Under the pieces are notes generated by a model that saw nothing but the letters and a program-made list of their open reading frames with translations, ran no database searches and was not told the origin of the DNA. DNA of 64,000 nt from NCBI GenBank assembly GCA_009823395.1, contig CM020516.1, forward strand, positions 5,940,001 to 6,004,000, given 5' to 3'. Positions 23,390 to 35,268 of this stretch are shown here, one piece after another. Position numbers and translations under genes: made by a program. How positions within the stretch are numbered: the first letter of the stretch is position 1; each line of letters starts with the position of its first letter. This stretch comes from Thamnaconus septentrionalis. Lineage: Eukaryota; Chordata; Actinopteri; Tetraodontiformes; Monacanthidae.

Positions 23390-23464
<75 letters not shown>
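23390..23464. repeat. (GT)n microsatellite
   Basis: About 37 uninterrupted GT units. Confidence 0.95.
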
Positions 23465-23466
<2 letters not shown>

Positions 23467-23578
23467 CCTGTGCCGCCACATTCTGTGAGACAATCTTCAA
23501 CCAGTCGGTGACACGCATGTTTAAAAATGCAACGGCCACGACATGCAGCCGGTGTTCATCCTAAAATTCAAGATTTTG

Positions 23579-23623
23579 AATAATAATAATAATAACAACA
23601 ACAACAACAACAACAATAATAAT
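23579..23623. repeat. (AAT)n/(AAC)n microsatellite
   Basis: AAT units pass into AAC and return to AAT over 45 bp. Confidence 0.9.
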
Positions 23624-24583
23624 AAAGAGCCTCTCAGAGTTTCAGCACTTCAAACGGAGCCGAGCAGCTGGAAGTTTCCTGCTGCAGCTGTTTTATTGCC
23701 TCCTCGGCTGACCTTCAACTTAGACAGTCCAGTGTTTCAAGTTCCTTCATTTGAGAATGAGAGACAGCGAGAAGAGCGGTAGTGTGGAGGGGGCTCTTAT
23801 GACCTCAATATTTACAGAAGCTACTGAGCATGTCTGTGTGATCACACGCAGAGCGGCCACTTCCAGCCAAATGGCATTCTGTCAAACAGGTTGCGAGGCT
23901 CGCACTGAACAAAACACGTAAAGAAAGCTGCAAGACTGAAAAACACAGAAAAAGTCGGAGGACTTGCATAAGGTTAAGAAAAAAAAAGAAGCATAAATGA
24001 AAAAAATAAAGAAAGAAATAATGATGTGAGTGTACGTCTGTGTCAGTCCAGGAAGTGGTCTCCAATCTGGTAAATACTTCCTGAAAATAATGAGCTGAAA
24101 TATGTGAAAACTCTCATGCAGCCTGGAGCCTTCTCTCGACTCTTCAGCCTCTCTGCAGCTCCGCAGGAACAAACGCACGCACCATTCTTTATGGCTATAA
24201 TCTCACAGAATGTAGAAGTTTTCAATGAAGCTGCAAAATTGAAGACATTCTGACCATTAACTCGTGTGGAGAAGAAGAACACCCTCCGTCATGTGGCACG
24301 AGCCAAGCCAAGCAACCCACCAAACAACATTCACACGCACATGTATTGGACAAAAAAAAAAAAAATGCCAAATGCTCCTTTAAAAACATAAACAGAGCTT
24401 CTTTCTCAAGCGAGCTGCTGGAATCTCCTCCAGCTGCTCTGCAACTGAACTTCTCCCACTTCGACTGGCTCAGTCTCACCGTTTCCGCTTCGCTCTTTGG
24501 CGCCGCAAAATGAACAGACCCGCACGCAGCCACAATTACTTAAGAAAAGAACAATAATGATCATAGAAAGAGCAGGGATTTAC

Positions 24584-24766
24584 CTCTGTACGGATGACAC
24601 GCGGTGAGCAGCAGCGGCAGCGGCAGCAGCAGCAGCAGCTACAACAAATCATCCATCCGAGCCGCGACGTCGGCAGAGCTTCTGCGGAACTTCTTCCTCT
24701 TCAGTCCGCAGCAGCAGTAACAGCAGCAGCAGCAGCCGGAGAGCTCGGCTAGCCTCACCCACAGCC

Positions 24767-24770
<4 letters not shown>
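24584..24770 (-). promoter_or_regulatory. wipf1: possible wipf1 non-coding first exon and promoter
   Basis: On the minus strand a GC-rich block with (CAG)n tracts at 24612-24640 and 24709-24736 ends in a good donor (ACAGAG|GTAAAT, donor GT at 24583-24582). CpG content is raised. This would suit a 5' UTR exon spliced to the wipf1 ATG exon about 9.6 kb away. There is no coding evidence, so confidence is low. Confidence 0.35.

Positions 24771-24828
<58 letters not shown>
24769..24828. repeat. (CA)n microsatellite
   Basis: About 29 CA units at the upstream edge of the CpG-rich block. Confidence 0.95.
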
Positions 24829-24829
<1 letters not shown>

Positions 24830-24831
<2 letters not shown>

Positions 24832-25051
24832 GATCTGCAGGAAACCACGGAGCGGATAACAACACAGACGAGGATGAAAATTATTTTTCCACTTAATGGC
24901 CCCCGAATTCTGATGAAAATACATCTTAATACCACGAGACAAAATTGTGTCACGTTTCACGGTATATTTATTATTTGTTACTCATTATATAAAAAAAAAT
25001 CAATGAAAACCCTTTTCGGTTTAAAACAGTTATAAATTTATTTTATTTCAT

Positions 25052-25090
<39 letters not shown>

Positions 25091-26180
25091 TCAGTCCTGA
25101 GTGCAAAGGATCCAGTTGCAACGCCACACTTTTCCTACTGGCTACATTTTCAATCATTAGATTCACTTTTAGAAGGACGATTGTGAACAAAATGAAAATA
25201 ACACTGGATAACACTGGTGGTATTTGCTTGCAAGAAGTCACTCTATAAACTTGACCTCTTAAATTACAAATGAGTTTCTTTATAAAAAAAAAAAAAAAAA
25301 AAAATAATAATAATAAAAAAAAATCTTTACCTGACAAGGTCCAAATGGAATAAATATACATAATTTATCACGCGATGCAATCAGGGAGGATTAATGGGCA
25401 CTATCCTCGGCCTGCCTGCCCGTCTTCTGCACGGCTCTGGCTCCGGTTCCTGCAGCTGCGCCTGCTCCTGTCCAGGCTTTGGGCTGTGATGTAATGTTTC
25501 CAGATGTGGAACAACAAGAATGAGGGGGGACGAATCCTTATTAGTCTGCCCGTATACCCCTCCGACATGTCTGGAGTAACAGCGTGGAGGCTCAGGCACG
25601 ATTTAACCAGTTCCACTGTTTGATGAGCGTATTCTTTGTTTAGTCTCACATTTCTTGTTAATAATTGATGCAGTTTAAAAGTTACCTTGTTGTATAAAAA
25701 GGGAATGTGGTTGGTGGTTCAATGCATTGGTGGCCGGGCATGCTGCTGGGTAATGTGGTTCACCCTCATCTCCAAAACTGCGTAAGTCAAATTTGGTGCC
25801 AGAAAAGTTGTTCAACGCCGTCCCCTGCTGGACGGATGCAGACATTTCACCAACATTTCCGTGGGCAATAAATGCTCAACTCTTAAAAACCTCCCATATA
25901 ATATAGCGAAACAATTGAGACGTTACCGAGCTGTGCGTTTGAATCCATAATTGACACGCAGCATAATAAACAACAGAATTTCTTTCATCACCAACCACCC
26001 CTTAGGTGGGGTGTTAATCTAAACAGAATGACAAGGAGTGTCAGATGAAAAGGAAACTGTTTCTGCTCTTGACCATTTTACTGGCATTTTTTCTTTTTAC
26101 CAACAAATATAAAAACATATCTGAAAACTTCTATTTGGCTTTTGTAATTTGAAGCAATCAGACACATAAGAAGACAATGA
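24830..26180. other. intergenic, wipf1 to ciao2b
   Basis: Apart from simple repeats I see no gene. ciao2b transcripts end near 26185, where minus-strand AATAAATAAATAAA (complement at 26182-26196) gives a poly(A) signal. Confidence 0.5.
25045..25091. repeat. (TTTA)n tetranucleotide repeat
   Basis: About 11 TTTA units in AT-rich intergenic DNA. A (A)n/(AAT)n tract follows at 25285-25323. Confidence 0.9.
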
Positions 26181-26447
26181 TTTGTTTATTTATTTATTTT
26201 TTTCAGAATAAAATGTAAATGAACTAATCATTTGTACAAATCCAAGCATTGTGACCAATGAGATCTGGAGCAAAGGTATGATTATTATTTCATTAAAAAG
26301 TGAAATGGTATTCTTTCCTCATTCAGTAGAAATATCCCAGTGCACTGGATGTCTGCAACGCCAGTGACTGTGGAAGTAACAGAGGCCTAGTTAAGAGGTT
26401 GCTAGCTTCAGCATTCTGCAGTCTGGAGACGCTGACCGAGAAGGAGC

Positions 26448-27891
26448 TCAGATGTTTCTGGTGCTCAGACACTGGTTGACCACCTCCAGCAGGGACGAGT
26501 TCTCAAGGGCGGCTGCCACTCTCTCTTTGTCTGCCAGCTGCTTGTTCACTGCACACACAAGCACACAAAATCAGAAATAAAAACTATGAACAAAATCTTC
26601 GTCATCATTTAAGCAGTAAAGTGAGGTCCGCTTGTTCACCTGCTTCCTCTGAGGCGTGGGTTCCAGGAGTTATGTGAACGTCAATCTGCGCACCAACAAA
26701 CAAATGATAAATAAGAGGAAACGGGGGGGGGAAACAAATCTTCCAGGTAAATAGACAGTCAGGAAACATACTTTGAACCTGTCGGGCAGGGAGCGCAGCA
26801 GCTTGACTTTGATGGACAAGCCGATGAGCGTCGCCATGCTGCAGTGGGGGATGGTGGGTGTGAACTCGATGCCCACTGTGCTCTCGGCGTCACTGACCTG
26901 GACAGAAAGTAGAAAAGAACTAAAGTATTCCAGACACGTGTCGTACTTCAAGAGTTAACGGCAGATGTGAAAAGTGGAAGTAGGACGTATATATTTTCAC
27001 GACAGCCCACATTATCAATCACAACTTTTTCAAGATTAGATCATTTCTTTTGCAGTCCAGTGAGGAACCAACAGTATGGTCACGTGTTAGAATGATGATG
27101 GTGTTGGTGACAGAGGTGAACTACCTTGACTCGGATTTGCTCCACAACGTTGAGCTCCTCCAGCGACAGGGGATGCTCTGGGTCATTGATGGATCTGATC
27201 AGATGTGTCTAAAGTTAAGAATGATTCTGATCTATTCATCATCTGTTTTGGCAGAGACTGGTAAATCTTTGCTTGAATAAATGTTTTGATGAAGCCCTTT
27301 GCTTTAGAATGCTGAACAAGCTGGTTAAAAATAAATCAATAAATAAAATAGGCCTATAGTATACAAGGAGGACAGCTAAGCACTTTGTTTCGACCAACCA
27401 TCAATAAATTACTGTTAAATTGAATAATTTTACAAGATTGGTGACATGTAGAACACTTATTCTTTACCGCTGATCACATCAAATTCTACAATACTGTAAA
27501 GTTACAAAGAAAAGAGAAAACTTTACTCTTCCGGTCAGCAATTTACAGAGAAAGTAGCATAAAAGAAGAAGTTTGGCAGAAATCTTCACTTTCACGCAGT
27601 TATCAATCTGAATTGCTAACGTCATGGAGGAAATGACGCAATAGCTTGAAACGTTATAAAAGACATGTTACTTGCGTCGACACGAATTCATAAATATGCA
27701 GCAAGTAGAGCATAATGATGACTAGAATACGACTAAACTGGATCTTCAATATTGAACAGGATATCGAATATTTCCCTGTCGTCGATGGGGTCGTGGACGT
27801 TTTCATCCTCCTCCGTGGATGTCAGCCGTCTGTCGCCGGTCCTCTGGAAAATGACCGGGTTGGCGTTCTCCAAATGGGTTCCCCCGGACAT
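26448..27891 (-). CDS. ciao2b: CIAO2B (FAM96B/MIP18), cytosolic Fe-S targeting factor
   Basis: CIAO2B joins CIAO1 and MMS19 in the complex that inserts Fe-S clusters into cytosolic and nuclear proteins such as DNA polymerases and helicases. Minus-strand exons: 27891-27765 (ATG 27891-27889), 27204-27125, 26897-26772, 26685-26640, 26548-26448 (TGA 26450-26448). They give 159 residues (human has 163). The N-terminus is [20 protein letters not shown], then [33 protein letters not shown], and the family core [20 protein letters not shown] with the conserved reactive Cys. [20 protein letters not shown] and ERVAAALEN close the domain. Exons 2-5 use GT-AG. Exon 1 joins exon 2 in frame only if intron 1 is AT-AC (27764-27205), the hallmark of a minor-class intron. 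Confidence 0.95.
27205..27764 (-). other. ciao2b: ciao2b intron 1, putative U12-type AT-AC intron
   Basis: The donor on the minus strand is ATATCCTGTT (27764 down), against the U12 consensus ATATCCTTT. The intron ends TTCTTAACTTTAGACAC: a U12 branch motif CTTAAC, with the branch A at 27215 about 10 nt from the terminal AC. It joins GAA ATA TTC G to AT CTG ATC, restoring REIFDLIRS as in human CIAO2B. No GT donor gives this frame. Confidence 0.85.
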
Positions 27892-28060
27892 TCTGACACT
27901 TTAAACACAAGGTTACAGTCAAATATTTCGGTGGAAACGGCGGCAGAAGAAACGCTGCGTACAACAACAGCAGAGAAACTTCCGGTAGCTACGGAAAGCC
28001 GGAAGGTCCAAACGGACTTCGTCATACCGACGGCAATTGCCAATGTGTAATTTTTTCATG
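27892..28060 (-). promoter_or_regulatory. ciao2b: ciao2b promoter region
   Basis: This is the sequence just upstream of the ciao2b ATG, with several CpGs and ETS-like CCGGAAG/ACTTCCGG motifs at about 27978-28004 (aaacttccggtagc and aagccggaagg). Such paired ETS sites are common in housekeeping promoters. There is no TATA box at a suitable place. Confidence 0.5.
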
Positions 28061-30071
28061 AGCGTCAAAATATGAGCCAGTAAAATTATTTGTCGTATCT
28101 TGCAGAGGCCTGTTGTTGTATCGGCCTTTAAAACTTAAATGTGTGGTCAAATGTTGCGCTACCATGAGACTGTGACACACTATATTTCCTACAGGTGGCA
28201 GTATTTGCCTATGTTTAGCCCTCAACAGCAACAATGTGGGAAAACAAACTTTCTGGAAAAGTGAGGGGTCTACGTGAAGGACTTGATGTAATCAAGTGTA
28301 TTTCATCATCTTTGTACGTTTTGTCCTGCAGAGGGACAGTTGGAGGGCTGTCAAATGGGATAGTGTAGGTTAATCCGAAAATGTATTAATCACTTTCAAC
28401 TTTGCTTTAAGAAGGACAAAAAATGATGCTTTGGCCGTTCTGTGTATCCAGCACCCACAGATATATTATATTCTCTTTATAATCCCATCCCTACAGGGAT
28501 TATCGCCAGAGGTTGACAACATCATCCAAACTATTTAACTGGATCTTTTTGAACTGCTAAAGTCAGTCAAAAACTTTTTAATTAAACATCAAGGGGAAAC
28601 ACTCTTCTGGGATTTAACGCCCTTTTCCACAAGCTTACGTGGGGACGCTAAAGCGGAGAAATGGGGCGTTTCTTTGGCTTTTGAACGGTGTTTGGGGATA
28701 ATGAGGCCGGAGAGGATGACACAATGTCTTCCTGCTAGCAACAGGAAATGGTTAATTAGCACTGATCCCAGCGCCCCCCAACTCTGACAATGCCATGCAA
28801 AGTTTCATCAGGACATCAGGACGTCAATTCATTTTTGGAGCAAGTCAGTCTAAAGCAACAAAAATTGGTTTCACTTTTTACAACCTCGTGTGGCGTCCTC
28901 AGCTAACTCTACAATTTGCATCAACGCTTTAAATTTCTGAGGTTGCCTCCAAAGTTTTACATTTAGCGTGGGCAGGGACCTTGGAGGGAACAGAGCTCAG
29001 AGACAGCTGTGTAAGTTCATGCCAATTCTTTTCCAGTTGAACAGAGTTGGTTTTATTTACCTGCAGACATAATTTCAATATCGGCTGGTAAGCTGAGCGA
29101 CCTCTCCTGTTTTTTTTTTGTTTGTTTTCTGTTCTTTCCTTTGTGTCATCTGCCCTGATTATCTGGATCAGATTCAGAGAACCAGAAATGTCTTCGGTTG
29201 GAGGGATTGGAAAATGGACGTGTTTTGATCTTCTATTCTTTCTGTGTTTGTGTTTCAAAGACCACACAGTCGGTATCGTTTTCGAAAGATTATGTAAGGT
29301 TTTCTGTGCCTTCTGAAAAAGTACTCAATGCTGACATTCAAAGTGGCAAAAAAGACTCACAGCTCATTATAGACTAAATTGAATTTTCTCCATTAAGCAT
29401 GTGAAGACATAATCAATCCCTGAGTGATTGATAATAAAGTGTCTCCATGTCATCATGTAATTTTCAGCTGCAGTAAAGCAGAGGCGAGGGACGTGAGAAG
29501 TGTAAAAATTGAGCGTAAAAGTTGAGTGTCTTTCGACTGCACAATCCAAGTGACCGTAAAAGTTGAAGAAACCGCCGCGCAGTGAAAATAATCAATAAAC
29601 TTGATGCTGTCACATCATCTTCTTTGGCCCCCGTGGCATTACACCCACAGTCTTTCACTCTTTTTTTGTGGGGTTGACATTTACTGTCAGAGTGATGAGA
29701 TTCAATTGGCTTGAGAGATCCCCATTAAGATATACCTGCAGAATTTCAAGAGCCGCAGAGTTTCTCTCTGCTGCTAATGGGAGGCAGTTCAGAGCCAGAG
29801 GAGACAGAGACGGGAGTTGGTTTGGATAAAACCTCTGGGAGCCCACTGTGCCTCGCAGAGCGCTGTTGCGTATAAATGCACTCTTTTGTCCTATTTGTGG
29901 ACTCCATTAGAACAAAGCACTGAGCCTTTTGCTTGACGTCCTCACATCGTCCATGTTCGCAGAAAGTGGTCTGCTGTGTGTGCGTCCAGCCTCCTGAGAT
30001 CTGCATGACTTCACCGTCAGGCTGCACAGGCTGATTTTCCATTCAGAGCTATGCAGATGACACATTGCAAT

Positions 30072-30280
30072 TAAAGTTAAAGTCCCAGTGATTGTCACAT
30101 CCCGAAGGATGCGAAATTTGTCCTCCGCATTTGACCCATCGCCTGAGGGAGCAGTGGACAGCAGCAGTGTCGCGCCCGGGAATCATTGGGTGATCTAACC
30201 CCCCACATCCAACTACTAATTGAACTACTAGGCAGCAAATCTGTCTGCCCTTCTTGTTTCCCAGGATCCAACTGCACGAT
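30072..30280. mobile_element. SINE-like dispersed repeat relic
   Basis: GTTAAAGTCCCAGTGATTG, GCATTTGACCCATCG, GGGAGCAGTGGACAGCAGC and GCGCCCGGGAATCATTGG follow one another. This order is familiar from a very common repeat of teleost genomes (TTAAAGTCCCA...CATTTGACCCATC...GCGCCCGGGGA). The 3' part is diverged. I name no family. Confidence 0.6.
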
Positions 30281-32936
30281 CCCGCTTGAAAACTTTGCAA
30301 CTGAGCAGCGTTGCAGGGTTAATATATATTAAAAAAAAAAAAAAAATAGGAAAATAGAATGACAAATCAAGGGAGACAGGGATCCTCCTGCCTTTCATAT
30401 TGAACTCTTAGGATGAAAATGCTGGGTAAAAGATTCACAGTAAAATTTTACAATATCCTTTGCCCAGTGCTCCCATATCTCAACAATCGTAGAGGCTGTG
30501 ATGTGACATGATCTCACGTAAACAGTGTTGTGGGACCAAAAAGGAGAACATTTCCTCGAAAATACTAGTGAAACATAAAAACACTACGTTGGGATTGTCT
30601 CTTCTGTTTGATCTCGTACATTTGGAGGCCAAATAATTCATCTATTAACAAAACCAGCTCGTCAGCAACTTTTTAATTCAGACGTCTTTGTGTAGCTTCT
30701 TGTTTTTCCACCCAATTATCGCAACTAAAATTCTAAACAATGCACTACTGAGGCTTTTGTATTTTACTTCCTTTACACGTTAATTCAGGCACAAAACAAG
30801 ATAAAAAATTGTAATCTGAAAGTCTGGAACCCATTTTTGGTTCCTGGTTCGCACTCAGAAGTTCTCTGTATCCTCAAACACGGCGAGTCACACAATGATC
30901 CGCTTCTCCTTTTTGTTTGCCGAGATCAGAGAGTTGCCGTTCCGGGCCAGACGAGATGAACACAGTGAAATACCGCCGGCCGCCTCGGCCATAAGCGTCG
31001 ACGAGCGAGCGTGCTGTGAGCGAGCATTATCAATTCAACAGTGCAACCAGAACAAAGGTGCCAATATCCTCTGACATTTTGGCCCGATGAGTGACGGGGG
31101 AACGGCGTGTTCCTCCTTTAATTAGCTTCATCCAGAAAAGGCCAATCTTCCAACTGAGCGCCGTTCGTTCCAGCGTCTCACGTTGGTACTTTTCCACCAC
31201 AGAGGGAACACAAACCAAACTGCTCTCTGTGAAATCCATTAAAGGAAGTGGTACCACTGAAATGAGGCGAATGAATTCAGTCATTTTGGAGTTTGTTTGT
31301 TTTTTTTTGCAACAATAAAGGTTCTGCTGCTTACGCCGCAAACACGGCGAGAAGCACGCGGGAACACGTCCGTCCTCTCTGCTGTGAGCGAAGCGCAGTG
31401 ACACGCAGCAGCAGGGAAGCCGGGGAAGTAATTAGAGGCACGATGCAACAGGAACACGCTGTGAAGCGAGAAATGTACCAGCATTCGTATTTCACATTTC
31501 CATTCATCTTTGGATGTTTCACTCTGTCTTTTTTCTCCCACCCACCCCCCACATTGTTTTGTTCACGTGCAAACGAGACACGAGTGTGTCGGCAGCTTGA
31601 GTCATTTGGAATGTTTGCTGAAAATTTTTTTTGTGTGGATCTCCTTTTTCCCACTTCTAAATGATTATATTCTAATTGACGTTATGTCTAAAATTGTTGC
31701 ATGCATGCTTAATAATGGCATAATTTATTTAATGGATGTTTGTGAGGCGAGATTTTCGCTTTTTCTGTAGAAAGTTGCCATTCGGACATGTTTTTTAAGC
31801 AGGCAGCCGTAAACACCAGGCTAAATGTGCTCTTTTCGGGATACTTGCATGGATTATGACAAAATATGGACATTTAATGAATATGTGACCTTCGAAAAGG
31901 ATGTTTTCTGAGAGACTTGAGACATTTAAATACACTTTTCTTTTTAAAGAATAACACCAAGGAAACACATCAAGTGATTTTAGCAGCATACCAGGGTTGT
32001 CTGAGGACAGTGAAAGCATTTTGTCAAAAATCAGAAGTTTTTCTCTTCAATCTGCAAGACAAAGCTGTGAGTCATTCTCCAGGTGTGGCTTCGCTGATCC
32101 ACATCCAAACTTCCCTCTCTGCCAGATGCATCAGATGAGGCTTCACATGTGGTAGCCAGTCGGACCAGCCTGGGAGCTGACGGAGCTGCACCAGAGGAGT
32201 TCGATCCTGCTGGGTGGAGAAAAAAAAAATCATTTTAACTTGGCATAAAAAACATGCTAGAAACCGGAGGTCAGAGGAGCTCAAAGCTCAGGTTTTACTC
32301 TCAATCCCGCCTGAGTTGATCTGGATGATGACTAGACAACGACAAGGCTTCATGAAGCACTTGTGACTTCGATCTGCTCACACTAAAGAATCTATAATCT
32401 TTTCCAAGAGCCTTCTGAGAGGTTTTCAATTACCCACAAAAAAAAAAATCCCTTTTAAAAGCTGAACGCAATTGGCCGAGGGCAGAATTATGATAAAACG
32501 AAGCACATTTCTGTCCATAATAAAGATTCTGCTGAGACTACATTAGAGAGTTTAATGGCAGGTAATGAAGCTGCAGCAACTCCTCAGTGGTTATTAGCAA
32601 TCACGGCAAGCGAGGCTCTGGAAGTTTGAAACAAACATACACAAATATCAGTGAAATTTTCAACTTTAAAAGGTCTCGCTTCAACCTGTTTTTTCATGAT
32701 TTTTGTTTTCCATGTTGCTCTCCAACAGTGCGGACTGAAAGGAGGGGAATAAAACGGGCGGAAAAGCCTTTATTTTCCCAACAAAGGAGGTGCGACAGGA
32801 GGAGATCTGCGTCCAGACAGATGGCGGCTCTTCTCTTGCTGCCAGACCAACACGAACCAACTGACGAGTCCTGCAACCAGGTGGAGGCTCGTGAGATTAG
32901 TTTTAATTTACTGCGTGTGCTTTGTGCAGCTCTGTG

Positions 32937-32939
<3 letters not shown>

Positions 32940-33002
<63 letters not shown>
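32940..33002. repeat. (GT)n microsatellite
   Basis: About 31 GT units. Confidence 0.95.
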
Positions 33003-33007
<5 letters not shown>

Positions 33008-33265
33008 CTCTCCTTCTGTCTCAGATGTGGACTCAGCACTTGGCTCGACGTGCTCAAAAGTGCTTCGCTGGAGACATGCGAGCGCCCTCTCCCCTCCTGT
33101 GCATATATAATTAAATAGAATATGAAATATTGAATGTAATGAGGGAACCGGGGCAGTGTGGATGCCGGAGTCAAGGCGCTACGCCTCGGTTCAAGGATGA
33201 AGGCCGGAGACCCTTTTGGAAAATTGGTGCTTTTCTCAATTGCAGAGTTGATTCTCTTCACCTCC

Positions 33266-33294
33266 AGCTGCTGCTGCTGCTGCTGCTGCTGCTG

Positions 33295-33334
<40 letters not shown>

Positions 33335-33372
33335 GCTGCTGCTGCCGCTGCCGCTGCTGCTGCTGCTGCTGC
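33266..33372. repeat. (CTG)n/(GCT)n triplet repeat
   Basis: About 35 CTG triplets, interrupted once by GCG and several times by CCG (as GCTGCCGCT). It is flanked by no exon evidence. Open frames of polyLeu, polyCys or polyAla are consequences of the repeat. Confidence 0.92.
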
Positions 33373-33518
33373 AGTTTTACGCCCTCCTGCATTCTTCTCA
33401 TTGTCTTGCTTTGATTCTGCGGGTACAGGGGGGCAACTACAGCTGCTGTTTACTGAGACAAAGACACTCGCTGGAGTTCCTTGAAAAGCTCCTGCGCATT
33501 GTGAGTAAAACAGAGAGG

Positions 33519-33561
33519 TAGAGAGAGAGAGTGAGTGAGTGAGTGAGAGAGTGAGTGAGAG
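33519..33561. repeat. (GTGA)n/(GA)n repeat
   Basis: GAGA and GTGA units run for about 40 bp. Confidence 0.8.
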
Positions 33562-35228
33562 AGATTGGAAAATCAGGACAAAAGAAAAGATGAAGTGCAG
33601 CAGACAGACAAAAATGTTTTTGATTTATTTATATATTTTTAAGTGTTGTACACGTCTTATTTGTATGCTCATCAGGACAGTAAAGTTCATCAAACTTCAT
33701 TGGAACGACAATCTGGACCGGATAATTTCTAATTTAGATGTGATGAGAAGTGCAAGATGATTCTTTCAATTAGAAATCGTTTTGTGGTTTTGCGTGTGCT
33801 AATGGCAACTATACAACCAGCTACAACATAATTAAAACACCCTGCTGATGCATTTTTATCGCCGCTCTGTGAGTCACACAAATGCAACATGACAAGCGCC
33901 TCCCATCAGACAGACGCTGAAACATCCTCTGTCTGTCTCCATGCTGCTCTCGAACTACGTCAGAGAGCTTTGAATGTAGATCTAAAGGATGATGAAAGTC
34001 CTGTGGAAAAAAAAAATACCACGGGAGAATCCAACTTACTTATTCAGTAGCAAGAAGCCCAACCTTAGAGTCGGTCCAAAACAAATCAGCTGGAGGCCGC
34101 AGGAAGAGCCGGGACGGTGCCAAGCGCCCGCTGAGACGGGTGCTGAATGTGGCCGTCGTCAGGTAATTCTGGGCGTCTCCGGGACCTTCTGGGTGAGCAG
34201 GATGAGGACAAACTCGGAGCCACGATGCTCTTCACACTTGTGATTAAAGCCATCTTATGCAGCTGCTGTTGCCTTGAACTGCCAGACACGCGACTCGGCG
34301 TCAAGGCTCCGACCTCGGCGTCTCACATCCCTGCCGTCAGTCATCCAGAGGAGCCGACTGCCTGGAAACGATTCAGGCCTGCGGGCGAGGAGACGCTGTG
34401 GAGAAAGAACTCAAAGGGTTTTTTCAAGTGCGGCCGTCTGATGAGGCAGCGCTCCTCGCACATGCAGATGACTTGTGCTGCTGAACATGAAACACACACA
34501 GTTACCCACCAGACACACACAATATGGTTTGACTGTCAGGTCCTGAAAGATCACTACTCACATCTAGCCACTCATCGCATCCGGCATTAGGCTTTGGATG
34601 CACTCGTAGAACTATGATTTGATCTTTGCATTCATTTTACAGATGTAGCATATTAATGCAAAAGCTCAAATTAAGAAACAATGTGGCTGCACAACTAGCA
34701 AAAGTAATCAAAAGTAATAGCTCTCCTGTTCTACAGCAAGTGGTTGCAAATGCAAAGTCATGCAAGAGCAGCTCAGTAATTACCTCTAAAACAAGAATTC
34801 CATCTTTGATCTTTTTTGGGGGAAAGCGGGAAAACGGAGCAGAAGACTTAATAATGCAACAGGTGATCTGAGGTGAATCAATCTCATTTTCAGTTTAAAG
34901 TCAAAGTCCCCCAGGTGGAATCCTCTCCTGCTTTGTGGTTGATTCTATTGTGTTCTGAGTTGTTTTTTTTGTTGTTTTTTTTAAGCTGTTATCCATCCTC
35001 GTCTTGCATGCATGCTCTTATTTGAACAATACATTCATGTGACGTGCTATAGACAAGTTAAGTTGTGGTGAAGTCCACCCACAAGTGGGGCTACACATGC
35101 AGACGATGCAGTCGGTCAGCCGATGTTTGCTTTGCAGAGCAATCAAAATCAGCAGCCTTGTCGTGTTCAGCCTTCGTCTCATAGAGTTCATGGTTCAGGT
35201 GGCTGCTGATTGGTCTGAAGTGTGCCTG

Positions 35229-35268
35229 TGGTGTGTGTGTGTGTGTGTGTGTGTGTGTCTGTGTGTGT
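35229..35268. repeat. (GT)n microsatellite
   Basis: About 18 GT units with one GTCT interruption. Confidence 0.85.

Larger units (their letters stand above)
14940..24583 (-). other. wipf1: wipf1 5' region: probable first intron
   Basis: No coding exon is recognised in these 9.6 kb. The stretch holds many microsatellites, two repeat-family copies (about 16415-16605 and 17760-17880), a minisatellite (21564-21686), a CpG-rich block (21690-21960) and a hAT-like end (22359-22440). WIPF1 in other vertebrates has a non-coding first exon far upstream, so this is best read as the intron before the ATG exon. That reading is inference. Confidence 0.5.

Noticed and set aside
27192..27209. ciao2b exon 2 starting after the AG at 27209 (tttag|acac)
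   Set aside because: This acceptor would add four bases and break the reading frame, and no matching GT donor ends exon 1. The AC acceptor at 27205 restores the conserved protein.
33130..33484. Open frames with polyCys/polyAla/polyLeu
   Set aside because: Produced entirely by the (CTG)n repeat.
34147..34590. 147-codon open frame on the + strand in the intergenic region
   Set aside because: No family motif, no exon-type borders, mixed hydrophobic/charged composition. Long frames of this size occur by chance in 64 kb.
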